In this document: piece after piece, positions 40,687 through 51,307 of the stretch
How the letters are laid out: each line of letters begins with the position of its first letter
Position numbering within the stretch: position 1 is the first letter of the stretch
NCBI RefSeq assembly: GCF_036181745.1
Contig: NZ_CP108080.1
Location: 2,852,001 to 2,916,000, forward strand
Reading direction: 5' to 3'
Origin: Streptomyces sp. NBC_00259
Lineage (GTDB): Bacteria; Actinomycetota; Actinomycetes; Streptomycetales; Streptomycetaceae
DNA: 64,000 nt
The notes under the pieces: generated by a model
Told to the model about the DNA's origin: nothing
The model's input: the letters and a program-made list of their open reading frames with translations, nothing else
Database searches by the model: none
Program-made: the position numbers and the translations under genes

Positions 40687-41289
40687 TCAGCCCAGCAGTT
40701 CCCGCACCACCGGCACCAGCGCCCGGAACGCCTTCCCCCGGTGGCTGATCGCGTTCTTCTCCTCCGGCGTCAGTTGCGCGCACGTCACCTCGTGGCCCTC
40801 CGGCTGGAGGATCGGGTCGTAGCCGAAGCCGTTCGTGCCGACCGGGGCGTGGCGCAGCGTGCCGCGGAGGTGGCCTTCGACGACGCGTTCCGTGCCGTCA
40901 GGGAGGGCGAGGGCGGCGGCGCAGGCGAAGTGGGCGGCGCGGTGGTCGTCGGAGATGTCGGAGAGCTGGGCCAGGAGCAGGTTGAGGTTGGCGGTGTCGT
41001 CGCCGTGGGTGCCGGCCCAGCGGGCGGAGAAGATGCCGGGGGCGCCGCCGAGGACGTCGACGCAGAGGCCGGAGTCGTCGGCGACGGCGGGGAGGCCGGT
41101 GGCCTTGGCCAGGGCGTGGGCCTTGAGGAGGGCGTTCTCGGCGAAGGTGACGCCGGTTTCCTTGACGTCGGGGATGTCGGGGTACGCGTCCGCGCCGACG
41201 AGGTCGTGGGGCAGACCTGCGTCGGCGAGGATGGCGTGGAGTTCGGTGATCTTTCCGGCGTTGCGGGTGGCGAGGATCAGGCGCGTCAT
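40687..41289 (-). CDS. rdgB: XTP/dITP diphosphatase (RdgB/HAM1)
   Basis: This 200-residue enzyme removes non-canonical purine nucleoside triphosphates such as ITP and XTP from the pool. The N-terminal ILATRNAGKITEL, the GLPAVADDSGLCVDVLGGAPG block and the FGYDPILQPEG and ISHRGKAF segments are the family signatures; catalytic Asp is in ADDSG. It lies upstream of rph with a lipoprotein gene between, a common neighbourhood for rdgB and rph in actinobacteria. Confidence 0.96.
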   Translation of the reverse strand: MTRLILATRNAGKITELHAILADAGLPHDLVGADAYPDIPDVKETGVTFAENALLKAHALAKATGLPAVADDSGLCVDVLGGAPGIFSARWAGTHGDDTANLNLLLAQLSDISDDHRAAHFACAAALALPDGTERVVEGHLRGTLRHAPVGTNGFGYDPILQPEGHEVTCAQLTPEEKNAISHRGKAFRALVPVVRELLG

Positions 41290-41369
41290 GTGCCCAGTAT
41301 CTCCGCGTGGGGCGCCTGGTTGGCCACCGGTCGATGGCTACCGCTGCCCGCCGCCCGCCGGCCCGTTGG

Positions 41370-41747
41370 CTACGAGGTGCAGACCTTGCCGAGTTCGGCG
41401 GCCGCGTCGGTGACGGGCTTGATGTCCGGGGTGGTGTCGCCGTTCTCGACGGAGGTGCGGACGTTGTCGACGCCCTTGGTGAGGTCGTCGACGGCCTTGG
41501 ACAGGTCGGCGTTGTCGGTCGTGTCCTTGAGGTTGCCGAGTTCCTTGTCGATGTCGTCGAGGGCCTCGGTCAGCTGGGTCGGGTCGTCGGTCGCGGTGCC
41601 GACGGCCTGGGAGAGCCTGTCGACGCTGGTGGCTATGGCGTCGGCGGTCTTGACGCAGTCCAGGGCCTTGTCGACGGCACCGCAGCCGACGGCTCCGGTG
41701 AGCGCGACGGCGGTGACGACGGCGAGTGCTATACGGCGGCTGCGCAT
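41370..41747 (-). CDS. small putative lipoprotein
   Basis: This 125-residue protein has a basic start and hydrophobic signal (MRSRRIALAVVTAVALTG) ending in AVGC, a possible though not ideal lipobox. The remainder is alpha-helical and heptad-like, with repeated Leu/Val/Thr/Asp patterns (VDDLTKGVDNV) and three Cys in all (the first is the lipidation candidate). No function is recognised. It lies between rph and rdgB on the same strand and may be co-transcribed with them. Confidence 0.65.
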   Translation of the reverse strand: MRSRRIALAVVTAVALTGAVGCGAVDKALDCVKTADAIATSVDRLSQAVGTATDDPTQLTEALDDIDKELGNLKDTTDNADLSKAVDDLTKGVDNVRTSVENGDTTPDIKPVTDAAAELGKVCTS

Positions 41748-41844
41748 GAAAACAGTCCCTCCCCGGGATTTTGGACGGGCATACGGTTCGGCCCGTACGC
41801 CCGTGCTGCCTGAGACGCCGGCAGTGGCGTTCTTGGTTGCTTCT

Positions 41845-42582
<738 letters not shown>

Positions 42583-42604
42583 GTGGTGAGCCTATCCGCC
42601 CGTG

Positions 42605-42642
42605 CGTGAGGGGCCCGTCCCGGTGTGGAAGGGCCCCTCACG
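42605..42642 (-). terminator. hairpin terminator after the EIIB gene
   Basis: CGTGAGGGGCCC and GGGCCCCTCACG form a perfect 12-bp stem around a 14-base loop, between the EIIB stop and the rph start. Confidence 0.85.
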
Positions 42643-42660
42643 GGTGAGCGGGGAGAGGGC

Positions 42661-42894
42661 TCACATCATGTCTTCGATGTCCGCGGCGATGGGGTCGGCG
42701 TCGGTGCCGATGACGACCTGGATGGCGGTGCCCATCTTGACGACGCCGTGGGCGCCGGCGGCCTTCAGCGCGGCTTCGTCGACCTTGCTCGGGTCCACGA
42801 CTTCGGTGCGGAGGCGGGTGATGCAGCCTTCGACCTCTTCGATGTTGTCGATACCGCCGAGCCCGGCGACGATCTTCTCAGCCTTGCTGGCCAT
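42661..42894 (-). CDS. nagF: PTS EIIB component, N-acetylglucosamine type
   Basis: This 77-residue protein is a stand-alone glucose-superfamily EIIB. The phosphorylated Cys is in EVEGCITRLRTEV, and the fold continues with GVVKMGTAIQVVIG. EIIB takes the phosphate from EIIA and passes it to the sugar as EIIC imports it. ATG 42894 has GGGAG upstream; the open frame extends far further but without family character. It is divergent from the EIIC genes, and the dre-like sites between them should place it under DasR control. The arrangement matches nagF/nagE1/nagE2 of S. coelicolor. Confidence 0.93.
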   Translation of the reverse strand: MASKAEKIVAGLGGIDNIEEVEGCITRLRTEVVDPSKVDEAALKAAGAHGVVKMGTAIQVVIGTDADPIAADIEDMM

Positions 42895-43069
42895 GTCCTT
42901 CTCCCTGCGTTCATGAGGCCCGTACGGGGCGCCCGGTGCTGCCTCGGCCCGCCATCGGTCCGGTTTCGTCACGGTAATGCACGGTTGGCCCATCTTCATG
43001 GGCGGGTGACCGCCGCGTACCGAATGATGACGATCACCGGCGGGACAACTGGTCCCCAGCCGTACGAGA

Positions 43070-43085
43070 ACTGGTCTACACCAGT
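43070..43085. promoter_or_regulatory. DasR-responsive element (dre) at nagE1/nagF
   Basis: ACTGGTCTACACCAGT is a near-perfect match to the dre consensus ACTGGTCTAGACCACT. It lies 43 bp before the nagE1 start, in the divergent region shared with nagF. A partial copy (ACTGGTCCCCAGC) starts at 43048, 22 bp away. DasR, a GntR regulator released by glucosamine-6-phosphate, is expected to bind here. Confidence 0.9.
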
Positions 43086-43127
43086 CTGCGGCACCTGCCA
43101 AACCAGGCGAGTTCCGGGAGGACGCCG

Positions 43128-44423
43128 ATGAGCACCGAGAGCGCGGCCGCGCCGTGGCAGACCTGGTGGAACAAGTCGTTCCAGGGGCTGCAGAAGATGG
43201 GCCGCAGTCTTCAGCTGCCCATCGCCGTGCTGCCTGCGGCCGGCATTCTCAACCGGCTCGGCCAGCCGGACGTCTTCGGTGCTCAGGGGCTGGGCTGGGA
43301 CAACGTCGCCAAGGTGATGGCGGGCGCCGGCGGTGCGCTGCTGGACTCGGGCCTCGGACTGCCGATGCTGTTCTGCGTGGGTGTCGCGATCGGCATGGCG
43401 AAGAAGGCGGACGGTTCGACGGCGCTCGCGGCGGTGACGGGTTTCCTCGTGTACTACGGCGTGATCCGGCAGTTCCCGAACGAGTGCATCGACCCGGCGA
43501 CCCCGGTGGCCACCGGCTGCCAGGCGGCCGACGGTTCGGTCGAGGCCTTCACGTACCAGAACCCCGGTGTCTTCGGCGGCATCGTGATCGGCCTGCTGGC
43601 GGCTTATTTCTGGCAGCGGTACCACCGCACCAGGCTGGTGGACTGGCTGGGCTTCTTCAACGGCCGCCGGCTGGTGCCGATCATCATGTCGTTCGTCGCG
43701 ATCGCGTTCGCGGCGCTGTGCCTGTGGGTCTGGCCGCCGATCGGCCAGGGGCTGGAGAACTTCAGCGACTGGCTGTCGGCCCTGGGTGCCTGGGGTGCGG
43801 CGATCTTCGGGGTGGCGAACCGGGCGCTGCTGGTGATCGGGCTGCACCAGTTCCTGAACGTGCCGCTGTGGTTCCAGTTCGGTACGTACACCAAGCCCGA
43901 CGGCACGGTGGTGCACGGCGACATCAACATGTTCCTGGCGGGCGACCCGCACGCGGGCCTGTTCACCACGGGCTTCTTCCCCATCATGATGTTCGCCCTG
44001 CCGGCCGCGGCGCTGGCGATCACGCACTGCGCGAAGCCGCACCGCCGGGCGGAGGTGGGCGGGCTGATGATGTCGGCGGCGCTGACGTCGTTCGTCACGG
44101 GTATCACGGAGCCGCTCGAGTACTCGTTCATGTTCATCGCCCCGGCGCTGTACGCCGTCCACGCGCTGCTGACGGGTGTGTCGATGGCGGTGACCTGGGG
44201 GCTCGGCGTCAAGGACGGCTTCACGTTCTCGGCGGGGCTCATCGACTACGTGATCAACTGGGGCCTCGCGACGAAGCCGTGGCTGATCGTCCCGATCGGG
44301 CTGTGCTTCGCGGCGGTGTACTACGTGATCTTCCGCTTCGCGATCACCACGTTCAACCTGATGACGCCGGGGCGCGAGCCGGACGAGATCGGTGACGAGA
44401 TGGAGCGCGACGTCACCAAGTAG
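43128..44423 (+). CDS. nagE1: PTS EIIC component, N-acetylglucosamine (NagE1-like)
   Basis: This 431-residue membrane permease of the glucose/GlcNAc PTS has about ten hydrophobic segments. Family blocks visible are LQLPIAVLPAAGILNRLG at the start, a central DWLGFFNGRRLVPI, HQFLNVPLWFQFGTYTK, and the conserved GITEPLEYSFMFIAP. It imports the sugar while the EIIB phosphorylates it. No fused EIIB or EIIA domain is present, as in Streptomyces systems. A dre site lies 43 bp upstream, and the paralogous nagE2 follows on the same strand. Confidence 0.93.
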   Translation: MSTESAAAPWQTWWNKSFQGLQKMGRSLQLPIAVLPAAGILNRLGQPDVFGAQGLGWDNVAKVMAGAGGALLDSGLGLPMLFCVGVAIGMAKKADGSTALAAVTGFLVYYGVIRQFPNECIDPATPVATGCQAADGSVEAFTYQNPGVFGGIVIGLLAAYFWQRYHRTRLVDWLGFFNGRRLVPIIMSFVAIAFAALCLWVWPPIGQGLENFSDWLSALGAWGAAIFGVANRALLVIGLHQFLNVPLWFQFGTYTKPDGTVVHGDINMFLAGDPHAGLFTTGFFPIMMFALPAAALAITHCAKPHRRAEVGGLMMSAALTSFVTGITEPLEYSFMFIAPALYAVHALLTGVSMAVTWGLGVKDGFTFSAGLIDYVINWGLATKPWLIVPIGLCFAAVYYVIFRFAITTFNLMTPGREPDEIGDEMERDVTK

Positions 44424-44534
44424 TGGGAAGGCGTCGCCACATAGAGGGGCGGTGGGGGCGTTCCGTCGTTGTTGGCCCGGTATGAACCAGGCCACAGAAA
44501 TCGCAGGTTCCTTATCTTTCCCTCACGTGCTACA

Positions 44535-44550
44535 ACAGGTCTACACCTCT
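44535..44550. promoter_or_regulatory. DasR-responsive element 1 at nagE2
   Basis: ACAGGTCTACACCTCT resembles the dre consensus with three or four mismatches. It forms a tandem with the better site one base downstream. Confidence 0.8.
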
Positions 44551-44551
44551 G

Positions 44552-44567
44552 ACTGGTGTAGACCACG
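44552..44567. promoter_or_regulatory. DasR-responsive element 2 at nagE2
   Basis: ACTGGTGTAGACCACG matches the dre consensus at all but two or three positions and sits 88 bp before the nagE2 start. Two adjacent dre sites before nagE2 resemble the S. coelicolor arrangement. Confidence 0.88.
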
Positions 44568-44654
44568 CGGTCCAGACCACCGCGTTCCCCCCTGAGACGC
44601 CGCCGTCCCATCTTCCCCTGGTTCCGGGCGGCGCCTTGCCCACTGGAGGAAGTT

Positions 44655-45923
<1,269 letters not shown>

Positions 45924-45945
45924 GCCCGCCCACGGCACCCGCGCC

Positions 45946-45982
45946 GGAGCCCCCGTCTTCCGAAGAGGAAGGCGGGGGCTCC
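45946..45982. terminator. hairpin terminator after nagE2
   Basis: A 16-bp stem (GGAGCCCCCGTCTTCC with its partner, one wobble) closes a 5-base loop. It separates nagE2 from the convergent universal stress gene. Confidence 0.9.
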
Positions 45983-46007
45983 TGCCGTGCCCGGTGTCCC
46001 GCCTGGG

Positions 46008-46424
46008 TCAGTCGCCGGCCGGGACGCACAGCACCGGGATCCTGGAGAGATGCAGCAGTTTGTGCGGGGTCGAGCCGAGGAGGGCTCCGCGCAGCGGGCT
46101 CTCGCCGTAGCTGCCGACGACGATGACCCGGGCGTCGTGGCGGGCCGCCGCGTCCAGCAGGGCCTCCGCCGGCTTCTCGTCGAGGACCTCGACCGCCGTG
46201 GGTACGCCCGCGTCGTCGGCCTCCGCCACCGCGTGCGCGAGCGCGACGCGGCCGGTCTGGCGGACGGCGTCGAGGTGGGCGCGGTACTCCTCGCCCTGCG
46301 CGCCCGGTGGCGCCGCGCCGAAGACCACCACGAGCGGCTCGCCGAAGGCCGCGGACACCTCGATCGCGACCCGCAGGGCGCGCAGTGAGCCCGGTGACTC
46401 GTCGTAGCCCAGAACGACCGCCAT
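46008..46424 (-). CDS. universal stress protein (UspA family)
   Basis: This 138-residue single-domain Usp has the beta-alpha nucleotide-binding fold: the start MAVVLGYDESPGSLRALR, and the C-terminal ATP-loop-like VIVVGSYGESPLRGALLGS followed by RIPVLCVPA. ATG 46424 has AAGGAG upstream; the longer frame is not family-like. Its start is 1 bp past the end of the APC permease gene (TGA at 46426), so the two are one transcription unit. Coupling of a Usp with an amino acid permease suggests that the Usp could modulate uptake, but this is inference. Confidence 0.9.
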   Translation of the reverse strand: MAVVLGYDESPGSLRALRVAIEVSAAFGEPLVVVFGAAPPGAQGEEYRAHLDAVRQTGRVALAHAVAEADDAGVPTAVEVLDEKPAEALLDAAARHDARVIVVGSYGESPLRGALLGSTPHKLLHLSRIPVLCVPAGD

Positions 46425-46425
46425 C

Positions 46426-47952
46426 TCAGGGCTCCTTGGTGCGGCGCACGAGGTCCGGGTCGCACACACCCGGGCGTTCCTGCCAGTACCGGTCGCTCGT
46501 CAGGCGCCGCGCGACCATGAAGACCAGCCCCATGATCACGATGAAGATGCCGATGACGAGCGGCGGGGCGAGCCCGAACCACGAGACGCCGCTGTAGGAG
46601 TTCGCCGGGTCGGACATGTGGATGACGGCCTCCACCAGCAGCCACAGCAGCAGCACCGCACCGACGAGCGGGCCGATCCCGATGAGGACCAGGTTGCCCA
46701 CGCTCTCGGTCAGATGGCGGCGGTAGTAGACGGCGCAGGCGATGCCGGTGAGCGCGTAGTAGAACGCGATGAGCAGCGACAGTGCGGTGAGCGAGTCGAG
46801 GAGGGCGTTCTCGCTGATCCGGCTGACGACGAGGTACCAGACGGCGGCGACGAGGGCGACGGCCCAGGTGCTCACATGGGGTGTGTGGAAGCGCGGGTGG
46901 ATGCGGGCGAAGACGGACGGCAGCGCGCCGCGGCGGGCCATGGACAGTCCGGTGCGCGACGCGGGGATGATCGTCGTCTGGGTCGAGGCGAGCGCGGACG
47001 TGGAGACCGCGAGGAGGACGAGCCAGTCCCAGCCGCCCATGACCTGCCGGGCGAGCGAGGCGAAGATGAACTCCTCCTCGGTCGCGTTCTTGGCGAGGTA
47101 CGCGGGCCCGGCGAAGGCCACGACCGCGATGCAGACCGACAGGTACGTGCCGAGCAGGATGATCGTCGACCAGATGCCGGCCCGGCCCGGGGCGCTGGCG
47201 GAGTTCTTGACCTCTTCGGTGAGGTTGACCGCCGACTCCCAGCCCCAGTACATGAAGACGCCCAGCAGCAGGCCGGCGGTGAGCGCCGCGCCTCCGGCCC
47301 CGAACGGGTTCAGCCATCCGATCTCGGGTTCGACGGCGGGGAGGGAACTCGTACCGGCGTAGACGCGCTGGATCGCGACGACCGCGAAGGCGAGCAGGGA
47401 CGCGATCTGCGCGAGGATGAGCACGTTCTGCACATGGGCGGACGCCTCGGTGCCGATGACGCAGATGGCGGTCATGACGAGGATGAGGAGGACGGTGAGC
47501 AGCGGGCGGACGACGTCGTTGGTGGCCCAGCTGTCGAGGCCGACCGTGAGCAGCCCGAAGCCGACGGCGACGTCGGCGAGTGAACCGACGACGAGCACAC
47601 CGGTCATCATGATCGCCCAGCCGCCGATCCAGCCCGCCCAGGGGCCCATGGCGCGGGTGACCCAGGAGAAGGTCGTACCGCAGTCCTGGTCGACCCGGTT
47701 GAGGTAGAAGAACGCCGATGCGATCAGCAGCATCGGCACGAACGAGGCGAGCACCACTCCGGGGGCGTAGACCCCGACGAGCGCCACGACCGATCCGATG
47801 ACCGCGGCCAGGGAGTAGGCGGGCGAGGTCGAGTTGATGCCGATGACGAGAGCGTCGAGGAAGCCGATCGCGTTGTGCTTCAGTTCCCCCGGCCCTTCCC
47901 CGGTGTGGGAGCTGGGTGGGGGCGGGCGGGTGTCCGTGACGTCATCGGCCAT
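46426..47952 (-). CDS. APC-family amino acid permease
   Basis: This 508-residue secondary transporter has about 12 hydrophobic segments. It begins with an acidic cytoplasmic tail and shows APC-family blocks: GSVVALVGVYAPGVVLASF, a conserved AFFYLNRVDQDCGTTFSW and FMYWGWESAVNLTEEVKNS. It resembles putrescine/amino acid permeases of the YdaO/AAT type. The following gene encodes a universal stress protein starting 1 bp after the stop. Substrate is not determined. Confidence 0.9.
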   Translation of the reverse strand: MADDVTDTRPPPPSSHTGEGPGELKHNAIGFLDALVIGINSTSPAYSLAAVIGSVVALVGVYAPGVVLASFVPMLLIASAFFYLNRVDQDCGTTFSWVTRAMGPWAGWIGGWAIMMTGVLVVGSLADVAVGFGLLTVGLDSWATNDVVRPLLTVLLILVMTAICVIGTEASAHVQNVLILAQIASLLAFAVVAIQRVYAGTSSLPAVEPEIGWLNPFGAGGAALTAGLLLGVFMYWGWESAVNLTEEVKNSASAPGRAGIWSTIILLGTYLSVCIAVVAFAGPAYLAKNATEEEFIFASLARQVMGGWDWLVLLAVSTSALASTQTTIIPASRTGLSMARRGALPSVFARIHPRFHTPHVSTWAVALVAAVWYLVVSRISENALLDSLTALSLLIAFYYALTGIACAVYYRRHLTESVGNLVLIGIGPLVGAVLLLWLLVEAVIHMSDPANSYSGVSWFGLAPPLVIGIFIVIMGLVFMVARRLTSDRYWQERPGVCDPDLVRRTKEP

Positions 47953-48077
47953 GTGTCCTCGCAGGTCAGGACGATGTGTCGGTTTTATGCGATTTTAGCG
48001 GGACATGCCGTGGGCGGCCTGCCGAGTGGATCTCGCATCACCTGCGCCCGGACCCGGAGCTCGTGGACCGCGGGACC

Positions 48078-48830
48078 CTAGAGCTCGTAGACCGCGCCCG
48101 GGACGGCCAGCTCGGCCGGTCCTTCGTACACCTCACGAGCGTCCGCGAGATTCCGCTCGGCGTCCGTCCACGGCGGGATGTGCGTCAGTACGAGACGCCG
48201 GACACCGGCGCGGGCGGCGTGGGCGCCGGCCTCGCGGCCGTTGAGGTGGAGGTCCGGGATGTCTTCCTTGCCGTGGGTGAAGGCGGCCTCGCAGAGGAAG
48301 AGGTCGGTGCCCTCGGCGAGGTCCACGAGGGGGTCGCAGACACCCGTGTCACCTGAGTAGGTCAGGGAGCGGCCGCCGTGCTCGACGCGGATGCCGAAGG
48401 TGTCGACGGGGTGCGCGACCTTCTCCGTGCGGACCGTGAACGGGCCGATCTGGAAGGTGCCCGGCTTGAGCGTGTGGAAGTCGAAGACCTCGCCCATCGA
48501 CTTGTCGGAGGGGGTGTCCGCGTAGGCGGTGGTGAGGCGCTGCTCCGCGCCCTCCGGCGCGTACACCGGGATGGCGTCGGCGCGACCGCCGTCGTGGCGG
48601 TAGTAGCGGGCGACGAAGTAGCCGCACATGTCGATGCAGTGGTCCGCATGCAGATGACTGAGGAAGATGGCGTCCAGGTCGTACAGACCGATGTGGCGCT
48701 GCAGCTCGCCGAGGGCGCCGTTGCCCATGTCGAGGAGCAGCCGGAAGCCGTCGGCCTCTACGAGGTAGCTCGAGCAGGCCGATTCCGCGGACGGGAACGA
48801 CCCCGAGCAGCCGACGACGGTGAGCTTCAT
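48078..48830 (-). CDS. MBL-fold metallo-hydrolase
   Basis: This 250-residue enzyme has the metallo-beta-lactamase fold: MKLTVVGCSGSFPSAESACSS at the start, the zinc motif SHLHADHCID (HxHxDH), SGDTGVCD with a metal Asp, and LVLTHIPPW near the end. It resembles ribonuclease Z/cyclic-phosphodiesterase-like members rather than beta-lactamases. No signal peptide is seen. It is divergent from the PemK-like gene and 125 bp from the APC permease gene. Substrate is unknown. Confidence 0.9.
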   Translation of the reverse strand: MKLTVVGCSGSFPSAESACSSYLVEADGFRLLLDMGNGALGELQRHIGLYDLDAIFLSHLHADHCIDMCGYFVARYYRHDGGRADAIPVYAPEGAEQRLTTAYADTPSDKSMGEVFDFHTLKPGTFQIGPFTVRTEKVAHPVDTFGIRVEHGGRSLTYSGDTGVCDPLVDLAEGTDLFLCEAAFTHGKEDIPDLHLNGREAGAHAARAGVRRLVLTHIPPWTDAERNLADAREVYEGPAELAVPGAVYEL

Positions 48831-49074
48831 GGAGCTTGAACCTCCGTGGACGGTCGTCCGGTGGACGGGGAACGTGGGTGGGGAACGGGGTCGGCCGAAG
48901 CGTGCGCCGGGGAGCTCGTGCGGTGCGTCGAGCGTAAGGCGCGAAAGGGTCGGGCGCTCCTTTGCGGGTACCCGTTGTGGGGGAACTCACCTGCCCTGTC
49001 ACCGGATAGGACGAGGTGCGGGGGCGTGTACCCGGCGCGCGCGGCTCGGGATGCGCGCCGGTACCGTCTGGGGT

Positions 49075-49557
49075 ATGGACACGTCCTGGTGGCTCGCGCT
49101 CGGCGCGGTGGTGGTGGTCGCGCTGGTGGCCGCGGTGACGCGGGTACGGCCGGGCGGCCGGGTCGGGCCGCGCACGCGGCCGGGGAGGGCGCCGGGCAGA
49201 CCTCCGGGAAGGCCCTCGGAGCGGGGCGCGCGGCCGGGGCCGGCGCGGCGGCCGCAGCCGGGCGAGATCTGGTGGGCGGACGTTCCCTACGAGGACGGCC
49301 CGGGCTCCAAGGACCGGCCCTGTCTCGTCCTGGCCGTGCGCGGTGGCGCGGCGCGCGTCGCCAAGATCACCAGCCGTTACCACGACGAACGGCCGGGCGT
49401 GATTCCTCTGCCGCCGGGCACGGTGGGCGATGGGCAGGGGCGCGCGAGTTTCCTGGAGACGGACGAGTTGCGTGAGGTGCGCGTACGGGACTTCAGGCGG
49501 CGGGTCGGTGTGGTGGACCCGCTGCTGTGGGACCAGCTCCGGCACCTGTCTCCGTGA
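49075..49557 (+). CDS. membrane-anchored PemK/MazF-family protein
   Basis: This 160-residue protein starts with one membrane helix (WWLALGAVVVVALVAAVT) and an Arg/Pro/Gly-rich linker, followed by a PemK/MazF-type domain: GEIWWADVPYEDGPGSKDRPCLVL, TSRYHDERPGVIPL and SFLETDELREV. Typical MazF toxins are soluble RNases of about 110 residues, so the N-terminal tether is unusual. No antitoxin gene is adjacent, which suggests a non-toxin or regulated RNase role. ATG 49075 has GGGG upstream; an ATG eight codons earlier is possible. Confidence 0.82.
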   Translation: MDTSWWLALGAVVVVALVAAVTRVRPGGRVGPRTRPGRAPGRPPGRPSERGARPGPARRPQPGEIWWADVPYEDGPGSKDRPCLVLAVRGGAARVAKITSRYHDERPGVIPLPPGTVGDGQGRASFLETDELREVRVRDFRRRVGVVDPLLWDQLRHLSP

Positions 49558-49576
49558 CGGCGGTCCTTCCCCTGTC

Positions 49577-49731
49577 CTGACGGGTCCCGTCCCCCTGTGC
49601 TGACGGGTCCCGTCCCACCGGGCCCGGCCTCACCCCGGCTCGCCCCGTCCCGGGCCGCGCCCGAGCCCCCTCGGGCTCGCCCCGTCCCGGGCCGCGCCCG
49701 AGGGGGCGGACCCGGGACGGGACCGGGCGAG
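49577..49731. repeat. GC-rich repeats and hairpin between the PemK-like gene and cysM
   Basis: CTGACGGGTCCCGTCCC occurs at 49577 and 49600. A 29-bp sequence starting GGCTCGCCCCGTCCCGGG occurs at 49637 and 49674. The second copy can pair with the downstream CCCGGGACGG..GGGCGAG to form a long stem, a plausible terminator for the convergent genes. Confidence 0.7.
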
Positions 49732-50697
<966 letters not shown>

Positions 50698-50976
50698 TCA
50701 GGCCATGCCGCCGGCCACGGCCGGCAGGATCGTGACGCTGTCACCGTCGGACAGCTTGGTGGAGATGCCGTCGAGGAAGCGGACGTCCTCGTCGTTCAGG
50801 TACACGTTCACGAAGCGGCGCAGCTGGTCCCCGTCGACGATCCGGGCCTGGATTCCGGCGTGCCGGGTCTCGAGGTCGGCGAACAGCTCGGCGAGCGTGT
50901 CCCCGCTGCCTTCGACGGCCTTGGCGCCGTCGGTGTAGGTGCGGAGGATGGTCGGGATGCGGACCTCGATGGCCAT
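50698..50976 (-). CDS. cysO: ubiquitin-like sulfur carrier CysO (MoaD/ThiS family)
   Basis: This 92-residue beta-grasp protein carries sulfur as a C-terminal thiocarboxylate for CysM. The middle shows FVNVYLNDEDVRFLDG and the end is AVAGGMA: the reactive Gly-Gly is followed by two extra residues. In M. tuberculosis Mec removes the last residues to expose Gly-Gly, and the mec gene is nearby. ATG 50976 has AGGAG ten bases upstream. It lies just after the leader peptide and attenuator described below and 15 bp before cysM. Confidence 0.94.
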   Translation of the reverse strand: MAIEVRIPTILRTYTDGAKAVEGSGDTLAELFADLETRHAGIQARIVDGDQLRRFVNVYLNDEDVRFLDGISTKLSDGDSVTILPAVAGGMA

Positions 50977-51031
50977 GGCATGGGCTCCTGTCGGGAGGGA
51001 CGTAGGGCGTTGCGTGAGGGGCGCGCGGCTC

Positions 51032-51076
51032 GGCCCCCGCGCAGGGGCTGGTGCAGGGCTGGTGCGCTCGGGGGCC
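51032..51076 (-). terminator. candidate attenuator hairpin between leader peptide and cysO
   Basis: GGCCCCCG (51032-51039) and CGGGGGCC (51069-51076) form a perfect 8-bp stem, with further pairing GCGC/GCGC inside. It begins five bases past the stop of the Cys-rich leader ORF and ends about 55 bp before the cysO start. This is the layout of a transcription attenuator. Confidence 0.65.
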
Positions 51077-51080
51077 GTGG

Positions 51081-51206
51081 TCAGGCCGTACGGCGGTCCG
51101 CGCAGCGCGTACAGATGGCGCTGGCGAGTCGGCACAGGTCGACGTGCAGCCGCGCCACGAGCAGCGGGGTGCCCGGCGTCTTCTCGCTCACGTCGTTCGA
51201 AACCAT
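51081..51206 (-). CDS. Cys-containing leader peptide (putative cysteine attenuator)
   Basis: This 41-residue ORF ends in LHVDLCRLASAICTRCADRR, with three Cys in its last 17 residues. Streptomyces and other actinomycetes encode similar short peptides (LHVDL-type leaders) before sulfur genes, and Cys-rich leaders act as cysteine-responsive attenuators in mycobacteria. TACGAT lies six bases before the ATG, a likely -10 element, so the mRNA is probably leaderless. The hairpin just after its stop precedes cysO. When cysteinyl-tRNA is scarce, ribosome stalling would favour read-through into cysO-cysM. That mechanism is inferred. Confidence 0.75.
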   Translation of the reverse strand: MVSNDVSEKTPGTPLLVARLHVDLCRLASAICTRCADRRTA

Positions 51207-51307
51207 GCGGTCATCGTAACGATTCCCGGTGCGGCTCCCGACATGTGATCTCGCATCGCGGACGCGATCTGTTCGCCTGACGGACGCCCGGCTCGTCAGC
51301 ACCCCTC

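Noticed and set aside
49075..49557. Classical toxin-antitoxin module
   Set aside because: There is no small antitoxin ORF in the expected position and the toxin domain is membrane-tethered.
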